This document shows, piece after piece, positions 1-11,177 of a stretch of 45,774 nt of DNA (positions are counted from its first letter, which is position 1; each line of letters starts with the position of its first letter). The DNA is taken from positions 1 through 45,774 of the forward strand of contig CACAFI010000010.1 in NCBI GenBank assembly GCA_902531755.1. The letters run 5' to 3'. The notes under the pieces were generated by a model. The model worked only from the letters and a program-made list of their open reading frames with translations. It searched no databases and was not told the origin of the DNA. Made by a program: the position numbers and the translations under genes. Origin of the DNA: an uncultured Alphaproteobacteria bacterium. GTDB taxonomy: Bacteria; Pseudomonadota; Alphaproteobacteria; Rhodobacterales; Rhodobacteraceae.

Positions 1-1004
1 TACTGAGACATGAACCTCATAGTCTTTTAGAGGGATGTTTGATTGCAGGGATAGCTATGGGATGTTCTGCAGCGTACATTTATATAAGGGGTGAATATAT
101 CAGAGAACGAGAACAGCTGGATATTGCTATAAAAGAGGCATATGATAGGGGATTTCTTGGTGAAAATGCTTGTAAGACTGGGATATCTTTTGACATTTAT
201 AGCCATCATGGCGCTGGAGCATACATATGTGGTGAAGAAACAGCGCTTTTGGAGTCTCTAGAAGGGCGGAAAGGTATGCCGCGTATGAAGCCTCCTTTTC
301 CCGCAGGTGCAGGCCTTTATGGGTGTCCAACAACGGTCAATAATGTCGAATCTATCGCAGTTATTCCAACTATATTAAGACGAGGCAGTGGTTGGTTTTC
401 TGGTTTAGGAAGAAAAAATAATCATGGGACAAAGCTTTTTGCAATTTCTGGACACGTTAATAGTCCTTGTATTGTAGAGGAAGAAATGTCTATTTCATTG
501 AGAGATTTAATAGATAAACATTGCGATGGTGTCAGAGGAGGTTGGGATAATTTGAAAGCAGTTATTCCTGGCGGCGCGTCCGTACCCTTAATTCCAAAGT
601 CTGTTTGTGATGATGCAATCATGGATTTTGACTGGCTTAAAGACCACCAATCTGGTTTAGGGACAGCTGCCGTCATTGTTATGGATCAGAGTACTGATGT
701 TATTAAGGCTATTTGGAGGCTTTCAAAATTTTATAAGCATGAAAGTTGTGGACAATGCACACCTTGCAGAGAAGGTACTGGATGGATGATGAGAATTATG
801 GAACGACTTGTAAAAGGACAGGCCTCTGAAGAGGAAATAGATATGCTACTAGAAATAAGTAAGCAAGTTGAGGGACATACTATTTGTGCTCTTGGTGATG
901 CAGCAGCTTGGCCAATTCAAGGTTTGATTAGACATTTTAGGAACGAAATCGAAGATAGAATACATTTATTTTTATCAAAAAAGACTGTTCAAGCCGCCGA
1001 GTAG
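1..1004 (+). CDS. nuoF: NADH-quinone oxidoreductase subunit F (5' end cut by window)
   Basis: FMN- and NADH-binding subunit of the complex I peripheral arm; it takes hydride from NADH and passes electrons to cluster N3. The frame is open from base 3 to the window edge and reads [16 protein letters not shown] before the first internal start-like codon at 39, so the N-terminal part including the glycine-rich NADH loop lies outside. Visible family motifs are [33 protein letters not shown], and the 4Fe-4S ligands [12 protein letters not shown] with the fourth Cys in HTICALGD. It ends with TAG only 5 bases before nuoG, as expected for a nuo operon. Identity is secure; the length cannot be judged. 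Confidence 0.97.
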   Translation, partial: LRHEPHSLLEGCLIAGIAMGCSAAYIYIRGEYIREREQLDIAIKEAYDRGFLGENACKTGISFDIYSHHGAGAYICGEETALLESLEGRKGMPRMKPPFPAGAGLYGCPTTVNNVESIAVIPTILRRGSGWFSGLGRKNNHGTKLFAISGHVNSPCIVEEEMSISLRDLIDKHCDGVRGGWDNLKAVIPGGASVPLIPKSVCDDAIMDFDWLKDHQSGLGTAAVIVMDQSTDVIKAIWRLSKFYKHESCGQCTPCREGTGWMMRIMERLVKGQASEEEIDMLLEISKQVEGHTICALGDAAAWPIQGLIRHFRNEIEDRIHLFLSKKTVQAAE

Positions 1005-1009
1005 ACAAA

Positions 1010-3031
1010 ATGACAGAGAAGAAAGTTAAAATAAATGACAAGGTATATAATTTTGATCAAAACCTGACTATTATTCAAGCTTGTGAGCTTTCCGGAATAC
1101 AGATTCCTCGGTTTTGTTATCATGAGAGACTATCGATCGCTGGCAACTGTAGAATGTGCTTAGTTGAAGTCGTGGGTGGGCCACCCAAACCCACCGCGTC
1201 GTGTGCAATGCAGCTAAAAGATCTGCGGACCGGCCCAAATGGTGAAGAACCACATATCTTAACAGATTCTGAAATGGTGGAGAAAGCACGAAAAGGGGTG
1301 ATGGAATTTCTATTAATAAATCATCCATTGGATTGTCCTATTTGTGACCAAGGGGGAGAGTGCGATCTTCAAGACCAAGCCATGTCCTATGGTCTCTCCA
1401 AATCTAGGTACAAGGAAGAAAAGCGAACTGTTGACGATTTTGATCTAGGTCCGTTAGTCGAAACCCACATGACGAGATGTATATCGTGCACTCGCTGTGT
1501 CAGGTTTACAACAGAAGTTGCTGGCATCGATCAGATGGGCCAGACAGGCAGGGGAGAAAATGCTGAAATAGCTACCTATCTCAGCAAGACTTTAGACAGC
1601 GAGTTGCAGGGTAACATAATTGATTTATGCCCCGTAGGAGCGCTTACGTCCAAACCATATGCCTTTACCGCAAGGCCATGGGAACTAGATAAAACCGCTA
1701 CCATAGATGTTATGGATGGTGTGGGCTCTAATATTAGAGTAGATACTAAAGGAAATAGAGTGATGCGTATAATTCCGAGAGAAAATCACTCTATAAACGA
1801 GGAGTGGATTTCGGACAAAAGTAGATTTGTATGGGATGGAATTAGGGTGCAAAGACTTGATGTCCCCTTCAAAAGAATAAATGGTAATTTGGTGCCGACC
1901 ACGTGGGATGACGCCATCGAAATAGCTTCTGAAAAAATAAATCAAGGAAAAACCACTTTTGTTTCAGGTGACTTAATAAATCTAGAAGCTCTTTATGCTG
2001 TTAAAAAACTTACTGAGTACATTGGAAGTACAAAAGTAGTTGGTGATTTTGAAACAAAATTCAATTTTGATTGTAGATCTTCTTACGTTGGCAATGGAAA
2101 GATAGAGGATATAGATAGAGTTGGCAATATTTTCTTGCTAGGTACAAATCCAAGGAAGGAAGCGACGGTAGTCAACGCAAGAATTCGAAAGCGGTGGTTG
2201 AATGGGGCAAATGTTTTTAGGATAGGACCGATGGAGGATTTATCCTACGAAGTAACGGAGATAGGATCATCATTCTTCGATTTTCAGCTTTTTAGAGATA
2301 AAATGATCGCAAAAAAGTCATTTTGGAAAGACACACTTTTCCTGGTTGGCCAAAATTTTTTAAAAGATAGTGCCTCAAAAGACGCATTGAATTTAGTTAG
2401 GTCAATTGCTGAAAACGAAGGGGCAAGATTTTTAGTTTTACATCCCAATGCTAGTACAGTTGGCTCGTTAGACCTCGGTTTTTTGACAGATGCTAAAGTA
2501 AAAGCAGATCTCTTTAGGGAGAGTGACGTGGTTTATAATTTAGGTTGTGAGCACATAAAACCTAAAAATGATTGTTTTATTATATATCAGGGTAGTCATG
2601 GTGATGTAGGTGCAAGCTCAGCAGATATTATACTTCCTTCTTCTTGCTATCTCGAGGAAGATGGCATTTTTGTTAATACAGAAGGTCGAAGCCAGTATGC
2701 CTTTAAGGCTATCCAACCACCTGGTCAAGCTAAGGAGAATTGGAGAATCATCCGTGCTTTATCAGAAAAACTTGGTTTTATCCCCAGCTGGAATGACCTA
2801 AATGGACTGAGAGCTGAGTTGTTTGAAGAGGTTCCTTCAGTATCGAAGGTAGATATGATCATTGAGATGCCATTAGAAAAATCTAAGAAAATTAAGAGAC
2901 TGGTATCAAAGAAGCCATTAAGTGTTTATAAGAGAGAGTATTATCTTTCTAATATTATCTGCCGTGCGAGTAAGACCATGGGAAATCTAGCAAGATCAAG
3001 AAGACCCTTGGCACTAGAGAAGGAAAGTTGA
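1010..3031 (+). CDS. nuoG: NADH-quinone oxidoreductase subunit G
   Basis: Largest iron-sulfur subunit of complex I (673 aa, normal for Alphaproteobacteria, which lack the extra C-terminal region of the E. coli form). Ligands are all visible: 2Fe-2S Cys36, Cys47, Cys50, Cys65; His105 with Cys109, Cys112, Cys118 for the His-coordinated 4Fe-4S; Cys157, Cys160, Cys163 and Cys207 for the next 4Fe-4S. A molybdopterin-oxidoreductase-like domain follows from about residue 215; in this family it no longer binds molybdenum. Starts 5 bases after nuoF and its TGA overlaps the nuoH ATG (TGATG), suggesting translational coupling. Confidence 0.97.
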   Translation: MTEKKVKINDKVYNFDQNLTIIQACELSGIQIPRFCYHERLSIAGNCRMCLVEVVGGPPKPTASCAMQLKDLRTGPNGEEPHILTDSEMVEKARKGVMEFLLINHPLDCPICDQGGECDLQDQAMSYGLSKSRYKEEKRTVDDFDLGPLVETHMTRCISCTRCVRFTTEVAGIDQMGQTGRGENAEIATYLSKTLDSELQGNIIDLCPVGALTSKPYAFTARPWELDKTATIDVMDGVGSNIRVDTKGNRVMRIIPRENHSINEEWISDKSRFVWDGIRVQRLDVPFKRINGNLVPTTWDDAIEIASEKINQGKTTFVSGDLINLEALYAVKKLTEYIGSTKVVGDFETKFNFDCRSSYVGNGKIEDIDRVGNIFLLGTNPRKEATVVNARIRKRWLNGANVFRIGPMEDLSYEVTEIGSSFFDFQLFRDKMIAKKSFWKDTLFLVGQNFLKDSASKDALNLVRSIAENEGARFLVLHPNASTVGSLDLGFLTDAKVKADLFRESDVVYNLGCEHIKPKNDCFIIYQGSHGDVGASSADIILPSSCYLEEDGIFVNTEGRSQYAFKAIQPPGQAKENWRIIRALSEKLGFIPSWNDLNGLRAELFEEVPSVSKVDMIIEMPLEKSKKIKRLVSKKPLSVYKREYYLSNIICRASKTMGNLARSRRPLALEKES

Positions 3032-4047
3032 TGCCATTCTTTGATACAAACGTAGGCACTCTTATTTTAGTAGGTGGGCAGTGTTTATTAGTTATGGTAA
3101 GTGTTCTGGCTAGCCTGGCTTTTATTATGTATGGAGAACGCAAAGTTTGGGGCTTATTACAATTAAGAAGAGGACCAAATGTGGTTGGCCCATTTGGTAT
3201 ACTCCAGAGTTTTGCTGATCTATTAAAGCATGTCTTCAAAGAAATAATTGTTCCCACACAATCTGATAAAGTGGTTTTCTTTCTAGCGCCACTCATCAGT
3301 TTTGTTCTGGCGCTTATAGCATGGGTAGTTGTCCCATTCAATGAGGGTTGGGTCATATCAAACATTAATATCGGAATACTGTATATATTTGCAGTCTCAA
3401 GTCTAGAAGTGTATGGAGTAATAATGGGTGGATGGGCATCGAACTCAAAATATCCTTTTTTAGGAAGCTTAAGATCAGCTTCACAGATGATTTCTTATGA
3501 GGTATCAATTGGCTTTATTATTATCGGAGTAATTATATCAACAGGGTCACTGAATTTGAGTGAAATTGTTATGGCCCAAAAAGGTGATTATGGATTACTA
3601 GATTGGTATTGGCTACCTCATTTACCTATGGTTTTCTTTTTTTTAGTTTCAGCACTTGCTGAGACGAACAGACCTCCGTTCGACTTACCTGAAGCTGAAG
3701 CTGAACTTGTTGCGGGATACCAAGTCGAATATACCTCCACACCATATTTATTGTTTATGATCGGTGAGCTAAGCGCAGTTCTATTAATGACAGCCTTGAT
3801 GACCATCTTGTTTTTCGGCGGTTGGTTGTCTCCCTTTCCTTTCATTCCAGATGGGTTCTTTTGGATGCTTATAAAAATGTTATTTATTTTCTTCATTTTC
3901 TCTTTAATTAAAGGATTGGTCCCCAGATTCAGATATGACCAGTTGATGAGATTGGGATGGAAAGTAATGTTGCCCGGTTCTCTGGCTTGGGTTGTGTTTG
4001 TTTCTTTTATGGCTCATTACAATTTATTCAATTACGCTAGGTGGTAA
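3031..4047 (+). CDS. nuoH: NADH-quinone oxidoreductase subunit H
   Basis: Membrane subunit (338 aa) that forms much of the quinone chamber and links the peripheral arm to the proton-pumping arm. Motifs visible are [20 protein letters not shown], the quinone-site loop region [20 protein letters not shown], and about eight hydrophobic helices. I start it at the ATG at 3031, which overlaps the nuoG TGA by one base; the in-frame TTG at 3028 is possible but adds only one residue. Followed 4 bases later by nuoI. Confidence 0.97.
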   Translation: MPFFDTNVGTLILVGGQCLLVMVSVLASLAFIMYGERKVWGLLQLRRGPNVVGPFGILQSFADLLKHVFKEIIVPTQSDKVVFFLAPLISFVLALIAWVVVPFNEGWVISNINIGILYIFAVSSLEVYGVIMGGWASNSKYPFLGSLRSASQMISYEVSIGFIIIGVIISTGSLNLSEIVMAQKGDYGLLDWYWLPHLPMVFFFLVSALAETNRPPFDLPEAEAELVAGYQVEYTSTPYLLFMIGELSAVLLMTALMTILFFGGWLSPFPFIPDGFFWMLIKMLFIFFIFSLIKGLVPRFRYDQLMRLGWKVMLPGSLAWVVFVSFMAHYNLFNYARW

Positions 4048-4051
4048 TAAG

Positions 4052-4546
4052 ATGCAGAAAAATTATATTAGAAATTTTTTCAAATACCTGTTTTGGTTAG
4101 ACTTTTTGAAAGCTTTCGGTCTAGCGTTTAAATATTTTGGTAAGAATAAGACCACGGTAAACTACCCTTATGAAAAGGGTCGCATTTCACCTCGTTTTCG
4201 TGGAGAGCATGCACTAAGGCGATATGCAAATGGAGAGGAAAGGTGCATAGCTTGTAAGCTTTGTGAAGCTGTGTGCCCTGCTCAAGCAATAGTGATCGAT
4301 GCCGATGTAAGAGAAGATGGGTCGAGAAAGACAACACGTTATGATATTGATATGACGAAGTGTATTTACTGTGGATTCTGTCAAGAGGCTTGTCCAGTTG
4401 ATGCAATCGTTGAAGGCCCAAATTTTGAGTATGCAACAGAAACACGCGAAGAATTGTTTTTTAATAAAGAAAAGCTTCTTGAAAACGGTGATAAATGGGA
4501 AAGCGTAATAGCAGAAAATATTAAAATGGATGCCCCTTACAGGTAA
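4052..4546 (+). CDS. nuoI: NADH-quinone oxidoreductase subunit I
   Basis: Two-cluster ferredoxin-type subunit (164 aa) carrying N6a and N6b, which hand electrons towards N2 and quinone. Two 4Fe-4S motifs are seen: Cys65, Cys68, Cys71 with Cys75, and Cys104, Cys107, Cys110 with Cys114 ([12 protein letters not shown] and [12 protein letters not shown]). The frame can be extended to 3992 inside nuoH, but the ATG at 4052 gives the family's normal length and N-terminus, beginning just after the nuoH stop. Sits in nuo order between nuoH and nuoJ. Confidence 0.97.
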   Translation: MQKNYIRNFFKYLFWLDFLKAFGLAFKYFGKNKTTVNYPYEKGRISPRFRGEHALRRYANGEERCIACKLCEAVCPAQAIVIDADVREDGSRKTTRYDIDMTKCIYCGFCQEACPVDAIVEGPNFEYATETREELFFNKEKLLENGDKWESVIAENIKMDAPYR

Positions 4547-4558
4547 AAAGGTTTTTTC

Positions 4559-5164
4559 ATGATTCAGATTTACTTCTTTTATTTTTTTGCAGTTATCACT
4601 ATTTTGTCTGCTGTTTTTGTTGTATTTGCAAATAACCCAGTTCACTCTGTACTTTGGTTAATTACATCATTTTTCGGAGTGGCAGGTTTCTTTATACTGC
4701 TCGGTGCCGAGTTTTTGGCTTTGATTTTAATGATTGTTTATGTTGGGGCACTTGCTGTTTTATTTCTTTTCGTGGTGATGATGTTAAATATTTCGTTTGA
4801 TGGTTTAAGAACCGGAATCGTACAATATTTGCCGTTTGGCCTTTTAATAGGAATGCTAATATTAGCAGAACTTTTGTTGGCATTAGTGCCATGGGACTTT
4901 AAAGACAGGGCATTTATCAATATTGCGACTCCACTTGATAAGTCTGATAGTAATTCAGTTGCTCTAGGTAAGGTTATTTATACCGAATATTTTTTCATTT
5001 TTCAGTCTGCAGGAATTATTTTGCTAATTGCAATGATAGGCTCCATTGTGCTTACTTTAAGAAAAAGACCACATGTGAAGCGGCAAAATGTAATAAGCCA
5101 AATTTATCGGGATCCTAACGACTCAATTGAAGTTATTGACGTTAAACCTGGAGAAGGAATTTAG
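4559..5164 (+). CDS. nuoJ: NADH-quinone oxidoreductase subunit J
   Basis: Small membrane subunit of complex I (201 aa) with about five hydrophobic helices; the third carries the family pattern YVGALAVLFLFVVMMLNI, whose pi-bulge glycine takes part in coupling. N-terminal AVFVVFANNPVHSVLWLI is typical. Ends with TAG directly abutting the nuoK ATG. The cytoplasmic C-terminal tail of about 35 residues is hydrophilic, normal for the family. Confidence 0.95.
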   Translation: MIQIYFFYFFAVITILSAVFVVFANNPVHSVLWLITSFFGVAGFFILLGAEFLALILMIVYVGALAVLFLFVVMMLNISFDGLRTGIVQYLPFGLLIGMLILAELLLALVPWDFKDRAFINIATPLDKSDSNSVALGKVIYTEYFFIFQSAGIILLIAMIGSIVLTLRKRPHVKRQNVISQIYRDPNDSIEVIDVKPGEGI

Positions 5165-5470
5165 ATGGTAGCTTTAGAAAATTATTTAGTCGTTTCCGCT
5201 ATTTTATTAGTCATTGGAGTTTTCGGAATTTTTTTGAATAGAAAAAATGTTATCATTGTGTTGATGTCCCTTGAATTAATTTTGGCCGCCGTAAATATAA
5301 ATTTCGTTGCGTTTTCGGTCTTTTTAGGTGATCTCGTTGGCCAAGTTTTTACTATGTTTATTCTGACTGTAGCTGCAGCCGAAGCTTCTATCGGTTTGGC
5401 CATATTAGTTTGTTTTTATCGATTAAGAAGCTCTATTTTCGTAGATGAAGCCAATACAATGAAAGGTTAA
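5165..5470 (+). CDS. nuoK: NADH-quinone oxidoreductase subunit K
   Basis: Three-helix membrane subunit (101 aa, exactly the usual size), a relative of MrpC. Conserved membrane glutamates needed for proton transfer are visible in helices 2 and 3: Glu in [19 protein letters not shown] and Glu in [13 protein letters not shown]. Begins immediately after the nuoJ stop and is followed 3 bases later by nuoL, consistent with one transcript. Confidence 0.96.
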   Translation: MVALENYLVVSAILLVIGVFGIFLNRKNVIIVLMSLELILAAVNINFVAFSVFLGDLVGQVFTMFILTVAAAEASIGLAILVCFYRLRSSIFVDEANTMKG

Positions 5471-5473
5471 CCC

Positions 5474-7459
5474 TTGTTGGAGTTCATTATATTCTCACCT
5501 TTGCTTGGAGCTATAATCTGTGGTTTTTTTCATAGGTTAGTAGGTGAAATGCAAGTAGCTTTATTTGCAACTACAATACTATTAATCAGTGCAATCTTTA
5601 GCTGGACGATCTTTCTTAATATTTTTCCTTTCGAAACTGATACCCGAGTTTTATTTTCTTGGTTAAATTCTGGTACATTTGCAGCGGAATGGTCTATAAA
5701 AATAGATAGTTTAGTTAAAACTATGTTAGTTGTAATAACCAGTGTTTCCTCATTGGTGCACCTATACTCTATAGGTTATATGAAAGGTGACCATAATTGG
5801 GGTGAATCAGAAATTTATATAGCCCGATTTTTTGCTTATTTATCGCTTTTCACCTTCGCAATGCTGATGTTAGTTTGTGCAGATAATATTTTGCAGTTAT
5901 TTTTCGGGTGGGAGGGTGTAGGTCTAGCTTCATATTTGTTGATAGGTTTTTATTATAAAAAGCCTAGTGCCAATAGTGCTGCAATAAAGGCCTTTATAGT
6001 AAATAGAGTGGGTGATTTCTTTTTTTTAATTGGTATTTTTCTGATTTTCGTTACTTTTGGGTCTGTACATTTTAGCGATATTTTTGCGTCGTTAGAGAGT
6101 TCAAATAAAGAATTAAACGAGCCTATTTTCTTTGCTCTTAATATTAAGGAACTAATTTGTTTCTTTCTTTTTATTGGTGCAATGGGAAAATCTGCACAAA
6201 TTTTTCTGCATACTTGGCTTCCTGATGCTATGGAAGGCCCAACACCTGTCTCAGCACTTATTCATGCAGCTACTATGGTGACTGCAGGTGTGTTTCTTAC
6301 TTGCAGGTTTTCTCCTCTATTCGAAATGGCTCCTTTTGTTTCGTCGTTTATAGTAATTATTGGTTCATTAACTGCATTATTTGCAGCATCGGTCGCCTTA
6401 GTCCAGACCGACATCAAAAGAATAATTGCTTACTCGACTTGTTCACAACTTGGGTACATGTTTGTAGCAGCGGGAGCAGGGTTTTATCATGCAGCTATTT
6501 TCCATCTTTTTACACATGCATTCTTTAAAGCACTCTTATTTTTGGGTGCTGGGTCAGTTATACATTCAATGCATCATGAGCAAGACATAAGAAGGTTTGG
6601 AGGACTAAGATCAAAACTACCGTGGACGTTTTTGGGTATGCTAGTTGGTACTCTAGCAATAACGGGAGCAGGCATTCCATTAAGTTATTACTTATTTGGC
6701 TTTAATTTTGGGCTATCAGGATTTGTTTCAAAGGATATTATCATAGAGGGTGTATTTGCATCAAAAAATGCTGGTACCGTCTTTGCTTTTTACGTTTTGG
6801 TGTTTTCAGCTTTCTTGACAAGCTTTTACAGTTGGAGATTGATATTTTTAACTTTTTTTGGACAATTTAGAGGAAGTAAAGATGATTACGAACATAGTCA
6901 TGAGCCAAGTTGGAACATGCTAGTTCCGTTGGTCTTTCTAAGTTTGGGCTCAATATTTTTTGGAAGCTTATTTGAATACTCTTTCACTAATGAAAAATAT
7001 CAGATTTTTTCGGACTCAATAATTCTTTCGATCAACAACACTATTATGCATGATTTTCATTATGTTCCTGTCGGCATCAAGCTTGCTCCGTTCTGCGCGA
7101 TGCTGTTAGGGGTCTTGTTCGCTGTATATTGTTATTTGATAAATACTGAAGTTCCAATGAAATTGGCAAAACAGCAAAATATTCTTTATAAATTCTTGTT
7201 GAACAAATGGTACTTCGATGAACTTTATGAAATCATCTTTGTAAAGCCCATAAGGATTATAGCAAAGATTTTTTGGGAAATAGGTGATGTTTTTCTAATC
7301 AATGGAGGTGTTCATGGAGTGGCAGTGGTGGTAATACCTAAATTTGTCTCTCTGGCAAGTAGAGTTCAATCGGGGTTTGTTTATCACTACGCATTGGTAA
7401 TGATAATTGGTTTTACTTTGATCCTATCATCTTTTGTATTTTATCTAGACGATTATTAA
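5474..7459 (+). CDS. nuoL: NADH-quinone oxidoreductase subunit L
   Basis: Distal antiporter-like proton-pumping subunit (661 aa) with about 14 core helices plus the long C-terminal lateral helix. Seen: the glutamate-containing [19 protein letters not shown], the lysine-containing [39 protein letters not shown], and [19 protein letters not shown]. The start is one of two adjacent TTG codons (5474 or 5477); there is no ATG nearby. One base separates its TAA from nuoM. A non-ATG start in an abundant complex may set its dose, but that is inference. Confidence 0.96.
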   Translation: MLEFIIFSPLLGAIICGFFHRLVGEMQVALFATTILLISAIFSWTIFLNIFPFETDTRVLFSWLNSGTFAAEWSIKIDSLVKTMLVVITSVSSLVHLYSIGYMKGDHNWGESEIYIARFFAYLSLFTFAMLMLVCADNILQLFFGWEGVGLASYLLIGFYYKKPSANSAAIKAFIVNRVGDFFFLIGIFLIFVTFGSVHFSDIFASLESSNKELNEPIFFALNIKELICFFLFIGAMGKSAQIFLHTWLPDAMEGPTPVSALIHAATMVTAGVFLTCRFSPLFEMAPFVSSFIVIIGSLTALFAASVALVQTDIKRIIAYSTCSQLGYMFVAAGAGFYHAAIFHLFTHAFFKALLFLGAGSVIHSMHHEQDIRRFGGLRSKLPWTFLGMLVGTLAITGAGIPLSYYLFGFNFGLSGFVSKDIIIEGVFASKNAGTVFAFYVLVFSAFLTSFYSWRLIFLTFFGQFRGSKDDYEHSHEPSWNMLVPLVFLSLGSIFFGSLFEYSFTNEKYQIFSDSIILSINNTIMHDFHYVPVGIKLAPFCAMLLGVLFAVYCYLINTEVPMKLAKQQNILYKFLLNKWYFDELYEIIFVKPIRIIAKIFWEIGDVFLINGGVHGVAVVVIPKFVSLASRVQSGFVYHYALVMIIGFTLILSSFVFYLDDY

Positions 7460-7460
7460 C

Positions 7461-8957
7461 ATGGATTTTATTTTATCTTTAATTACTTTTCTCCCACTTT
7501 TGGGTGCCGCTATAATTACACTATTTGTTCAAGGCTCAGACAAGCAAGCATCAGAAAATGCAAAGAGAGTTAGCTTAGTAACCTCCTTGTTTGTATTCTT
7601 TTTGAGTATATTTTTGCTATCACAATTCGATACAAGGGAATCCGGTTTCCAATTCCTGGAAGAATTCCTATGGCTAGGGTTCTTCAACTATAAGCTTGGA
7701 GTTGATGGTCTTTCTATGTCCTTGTTAGTATTGACTGCCTCAATTATGCCAATAGTTTTCTTATCAAGTTGGGGAGTTAATAAAAGGGTTAAGGAGTTCT
7801 TGATAGCTTTTTTGATCTTAGAGACTTTAATGATCGGTGTTTTCGTATCCCTTGATCTCTTCCTCTTTTATGTGTTTTTTGAAGCGGGTTTAATTCCAAT
7901 GTTTTTGATAATTGGAATTTGGGGTGGTAAGGATAGAGTGTTTGCATCATTTAAGTTCTTTCTATATACCCTACTAGGCTCTATTTTGATGCTTATTGCT
8001 ATGATCGTAATGTGGGATTTGTCTGGTACTACCGATATCACAAAACTCTTAGAATTCAATTTTGATTATAAACCAATTTATGTTATGGGCATCTATTTGC
8101 CTGCTGGAATACAGTCATTATTATGGCTAGCATTTTTTGCGTCATTTGCTGTTAAACTTCCTATGTTTCCACTACACACGTGGTTACCTGACGCACACGT
8201 TCAAGCCCCAACAGCGGGTTCAGTAGTTTTAGCAGCAATACTTCTAAAAATGGGTGGTTATGGGTTCCTTAGGTTTAGCGTGCCCATGTTTTATGAGGCG
8301 TCACTCTATTTTCAGAATTTTGTTTTCTTTATCTCTATCATAGCTATTGTTTACACTTCTCTAATAGCATTGGCTCAAACTGATATGAAAAAGCTTATAG
8401 CTTACTCTTCTGTAGCCCATATGGGATTTGTTACCATAGGGATATTTTCTTTTAATCAGCAAGGTCTCGATGGCGCGGTTTTTCAAATGATAAGTCACGG
8501 CTTTATTTCTGCAGGATTGTTCCTCGTGGTTGGAGTTATATATGATAGAACCGGTTCACGAGAGATTTCATCTTTTGGAGGGTTAATTAATGCAATGCCG
8601 TCATATGCCTTTGTTTTCATGATTTTTACTCTTGGAAATATTGGATTGCCAGGTACTTCCGGATTTGTAGGAGAATTTTTGACACTATTGGGTCTTTTCA
8701 AAGAAAACAGCGCATATGCAGTGATTGCAACAATAGGGGTTATTTTGTCAGCTTGTTATGCTTTATATTTATACAAAAGAATGATGTTTGGAGAATTGGT
8801 TAAAGAGAGTCTAAAACGAATTTCAGATGTATCTATAAGAGAAAAGCTTTGCTTGTATCCGCTTGTTATCTTGGTTATTTTGCTAGGACTTTACCCTAAC
8901 ATAGCGCTCAATGTGTTTAGTCCAACCCTTAATATTTTAATTGAGGGTCTAGAGTGA
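7461..8957 (+). CDS. nuoM: NADH-quinone oxidoreductase subunit M
   Basis: Second antiporter-like proton-pumping subunit (498 aa). Family motifs: [20 protein letters not shown] with the key helix-5 glutamate, [23 protein letters not shown] split across helices 7 and 8, and [20 protein letters not shown]. Length and about 14 hydrophobic segments match the family. Lies 1 base after nuoL and 10 bases before nuoN. Confidence 0.96.
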   Translation: MDFILSLITFLPLLGAAIITLFVQGSDKQASENAKRVSLVTSLFVFFLSIFLLSQFDTRESGFQFLEEFLWLGFFNYKLGVDGLSMSLLVLTASIMPIVFLSSWGVNKRVKEFLIAFLILETLMIGVFVSLDLFLFYVFFEAGLIPMFLIIGIWGGKDRVFASFKFFLYTLLGSILMLIAMIVMWDLSGTTDITKLLEFNFDYKPIYVMGIYLPAGIQSLLWLAFFASFAVKLPMFPLHTWLPDAHVQAPTAGSVVLAAILLKMGGYGFLRFSVPMFYEASLYFQNFVFFISIIAIVYTSLIALAQTDMKKLIAYSSVAHMGFVTIGIFSFNQQGLDGAVFQMISHGFISAGLFLVVGVIYDRTGSREISSFGGLINAMPSYAFVFMIFTLGNIGLPGTSGFVGEFLTLLGLFKENSAYAVIATIGVILSACYALYLYKRMMFGELVKESLKRISDVSIREKLCLYPLVILVILLGLYPNIALNVFSPTLNILIEGLE

Positions 8958-8967
8958 GGTTTTCTAA

Positions 8968-10407
8968 ATGATCGAAGCCATAAGATTTATTCTTCCTGAA
9001 CTGTTTATTATACTCTTCACCCTGTCTTTCCTAATGATAGCTGTCTTTTCAAATGGAAAAGCTCTGATTGAATATAGTAACAATATATCGTCGCTATCTC
9101 TTATTGTCGCAGCCTTAATATTAATTTATGGGCAGGCAACCACGACTGAACCTGTTATGGGTGGATATTATTCAAGCAATGATTTCACATCATTTTTCAA
9201 AGGGCTTATATTAATCTTATCTGCCTTGATATTGCACTTGAGTGATGATTATTTAAAGAAGAACAATTTACAAGTTTTTGAATTTCCAATTTTAATTAAT
9301 TTTTCGATTGTTGGAATGATGATAACTATTTCAGCAAATGATCTTTTATCGCTGTACATAGGAATAGAGATGCAAGCCCTTTCCTTATACATATTGGCTT
9401 CCTTTAGTAGGGACAATGCAAAATCTACCGAGGCAGGATTAAAGTATTTCATCTTGGGTTCATTGTCGTCAGGACTTCTTCTATACGGGATATCGCTCGT
9501 CTATGGAACAACAGGATCAACTCAATTTGACCTTATTTATGAAACTATAATGTACACAGACACTCTTCTCGGTTTACAAGTGGGGATGGTGTTTATTATA
9601 TCATCAATAGCGTTTAAGTTTTCGGCTTTTCCTTTTCATATGTGGACTCCAGACGTCTATGAAGGAGCACCTACGCCCGTAACCGCATTCATGGCCATAG
9701 TACCTAAATTGGCAATAGGTGCAATGTTTGCCAAGGTTCTTTTTGATGTCTTTGGAGGAGTTGCGCACAATTGGCAGCTTATTTTAGTTTTCCTTTCCGG
9801 TGGCTCTATGATTATTGGTGCCTTCGGTGCAATTGCGCAAACAAATATAAAAAGAATGTTGGCATTTTCTTCTATTGGGCATGTCGGTTTTGCTTTGATG
9901 GGTTTAGCTGCTGTATCACCAGAAGGATTAAGTGGATTTATTATTTATCTGTTTCTCTATTCAATAATGATGGTTGGAATATTCGCCTTCATTATAAATA
10001 TGGAAAAGGATGGAGTGCTTGTTACTGACATATATCTTTTAGCACAGTACTCCGAAAAAAGATCTGGTGTATCCTTTGCGTTGGCCTTAATTTTATTTTC
10101 ACTTGCTGGGATTCCGCCTTTAGCAGGATTTATTTGTAAACTTTATGTGTTTATGGCAATAATAAATTCGGGCATGATTTATTTAGCTGTAGTAGGCGCA
10201 ATTGCCTCCGTAGTTGGAGCGTTTTATTATTTAAGAGTAGTCTATATTATCTATTTTATGGACAGAGAAGCAAAATTAGATGGTAGAATGCCCTTCACTC
10301 ATTTGTGTATTCTTTTTGTGGCTTCAGTAGCAATAGTGATTGGAACATATAATTTACTGGGGGTAGAGCCACTAACTAGGGCAGCAGCGCAAAGTTTAAT
10401 TTATTAG
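8968..10407 (+). CDS. nuoN: NADH-quinone oxidoreductase subunit N
   Basis: Third antiporter-like subunit (479 aa), closing the nuo operon. Seen: LYIGIEMQALSLYILASF with the helix-5 glutamate, FKFSAFPFHMWTPDVYEGAP, PTPVTAFMAIVPKLA with the mid-membrane lysine, and AQTNIKRMLAFSSIGHVGF. The next gene, birA, begins 8 bases downstream. A nuoN-birA-coaX-rnj run is common in Alphaproteobacteria, so these are probably co-transcribed. Confidence 0.96.
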   Translation: MIEAIRFILPELFIILFTLSFLMIAVFSNGKALIEYSNNISSLSLIVAALILIYGQATTTEPVMGGYYSSNDFTSFFKGLILILSALILHLSDDYLKKNNLQVFEFPILINFSIVGMMITISANDLLSLYIGIEMQALSLYILASFSRDNAKSTEAGLKYFILGSLSSGLLLYGISLVYGTTGSTQFDLIYETIMYTDTLLGLQVGMVFIISSIAFKFSAFPFHMWTPDVYEGAPTPVTAFMAIVPKLAIGAMFAKVLFDVFGGVAHNWQLILVFLSGGSMIIGAFGAIAQTNIKRMLAFSSIGHVGFALMGLAAVSPEGLSGFIIYLFLYSIMMVGIFAFIINMEKDGVLVTDIYLLAQYSEKRSGVSFALALILFSLAGIPPLAGFICKLYVFMAIINSGMIYLAVVGAIASVVGAFYYLRVVYIIYFMDREAKLDGRMPFTHLCILFVASVAIVIGTYNLLGVEPLTRAAAQSLIY

Positions 10408-10415
10408 GCATAAGC

Positions 10416-11174
10416 TTGAGACACTTTTTTAAAAGCGACGTCATTTGGCTAGACTCTATAGATAGCACTAATGAGGAAATTAAAAGACAGATTAAAAACT
10501 TTAATAAAACAACTTGGATGATAGCAAAACATCAAACTAATGGAAAGGGGCGAAACGGGAATAGTTGGATTAGTAATAACGGGAATTTTTCTGGATCAGT
10601 TATATTTTTTCCTGTTCTTCCGCGTTTTCACCTCCATCTCTATGGTTTCTTTTTTGGCGTTGCCCTTTATGAAACCATAAAGAAAATTGTAAAAGATGGC
10701 GTTGACATCAGATTAAAATGGCCAAATGATCTCATCATTGATAATTATAAGGTTGCTGGAATTTTGCTTGAAAGTATTCAGGCACCTTGCAGTGGAAAAA
10801 GTGGTTTGATAGTAGGTATAGGTGTAAATTTGAATTCATCTCCAATTTTAAAAGAAAATTCTAACAAACAATATAACACTCAATGTGTTGCAAGCTATAC
10901 CAACGATAAAATCGACCTGAAAAAATTTTTCAGAAATTTTTGTTATGAATTAAATGAGTTAGAATCATATGTCCAAGAAAAAAAATTACCCTCAATTTTG
11001 AGTGTTTGGCAAACTAGGAGCTATGATAAAGGTACAATGATCCAGATTTCTGACAATAAAAGAAAAATTAAAACAGGAACATTTTTAGGATTAGATGAAC
11101 TAGGTGGCTTAATAGTTGGTGAGAATTCTGGTGTTAAAAAAATATATTCTGGAGATGTTTACTTTGGGAGTTGA
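10416..11174 (+). CDS. birA: Biotin--[acetyl-CoA-carboxylase] ligase
   Basis: Makes biotinyl-AMP and transfers biotin to the carrier lysine of acetyl-CoA carboxylase and other biotin enzymes. The protein (252 aa) begins directly with the catalytic domain (WLDSIDSTNEEIKRQ), so it lacks the N-terminal DNA-binding wing of E. coli BirA and is unlikely to be a repressor. Ligand-site motifs seen: NGKGRNGNSWISNNGNFSGS, RLKWPNDLIIDNYKVAGILLE and GIGVNLN. A short C-terminal SH3-like domain follows. Start is a TTG 8 bases after nuoN; no in-frame ATG precedes the conserved region. Confidence 0.93.
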   Translation: MRHFFKSDVIWLDSIDSTNEEIKRQIKNFNKTTWMIAKHQTNGKGRNGNSWISNNGNFSGSVIFFPVLPRFHLHLYGFFFGVALYETIKKIVKDGVDIRLKWPNDLIIDNYKVAGILLESIQAPCSGKSGLIVGIGVNLNSSPILKENSNKQYNTQCVASYTNDKIDLKKFFRNFCYELNELESYVQEKKLPSILSVWQTRSYDKGTMIQISDNKRKIKTGTFLGLDELGGLIVGENSGVKKIYSGDVYFGS

Positions 11175-11177
11175 TAT

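Noticed and set aside
4214..4645. Minus-strand frames of over 100 codons opposite nuoI and nuoJ
   Set aside because: They oppose iron-sulfur motifs of nuoI and have random-looking composition; they are shadows.
10416..11174. BirA as a biotin-operon repressor
   Set aside because: The protein begins at the catalytic domain and has no N-terminal helix-turn-helix.
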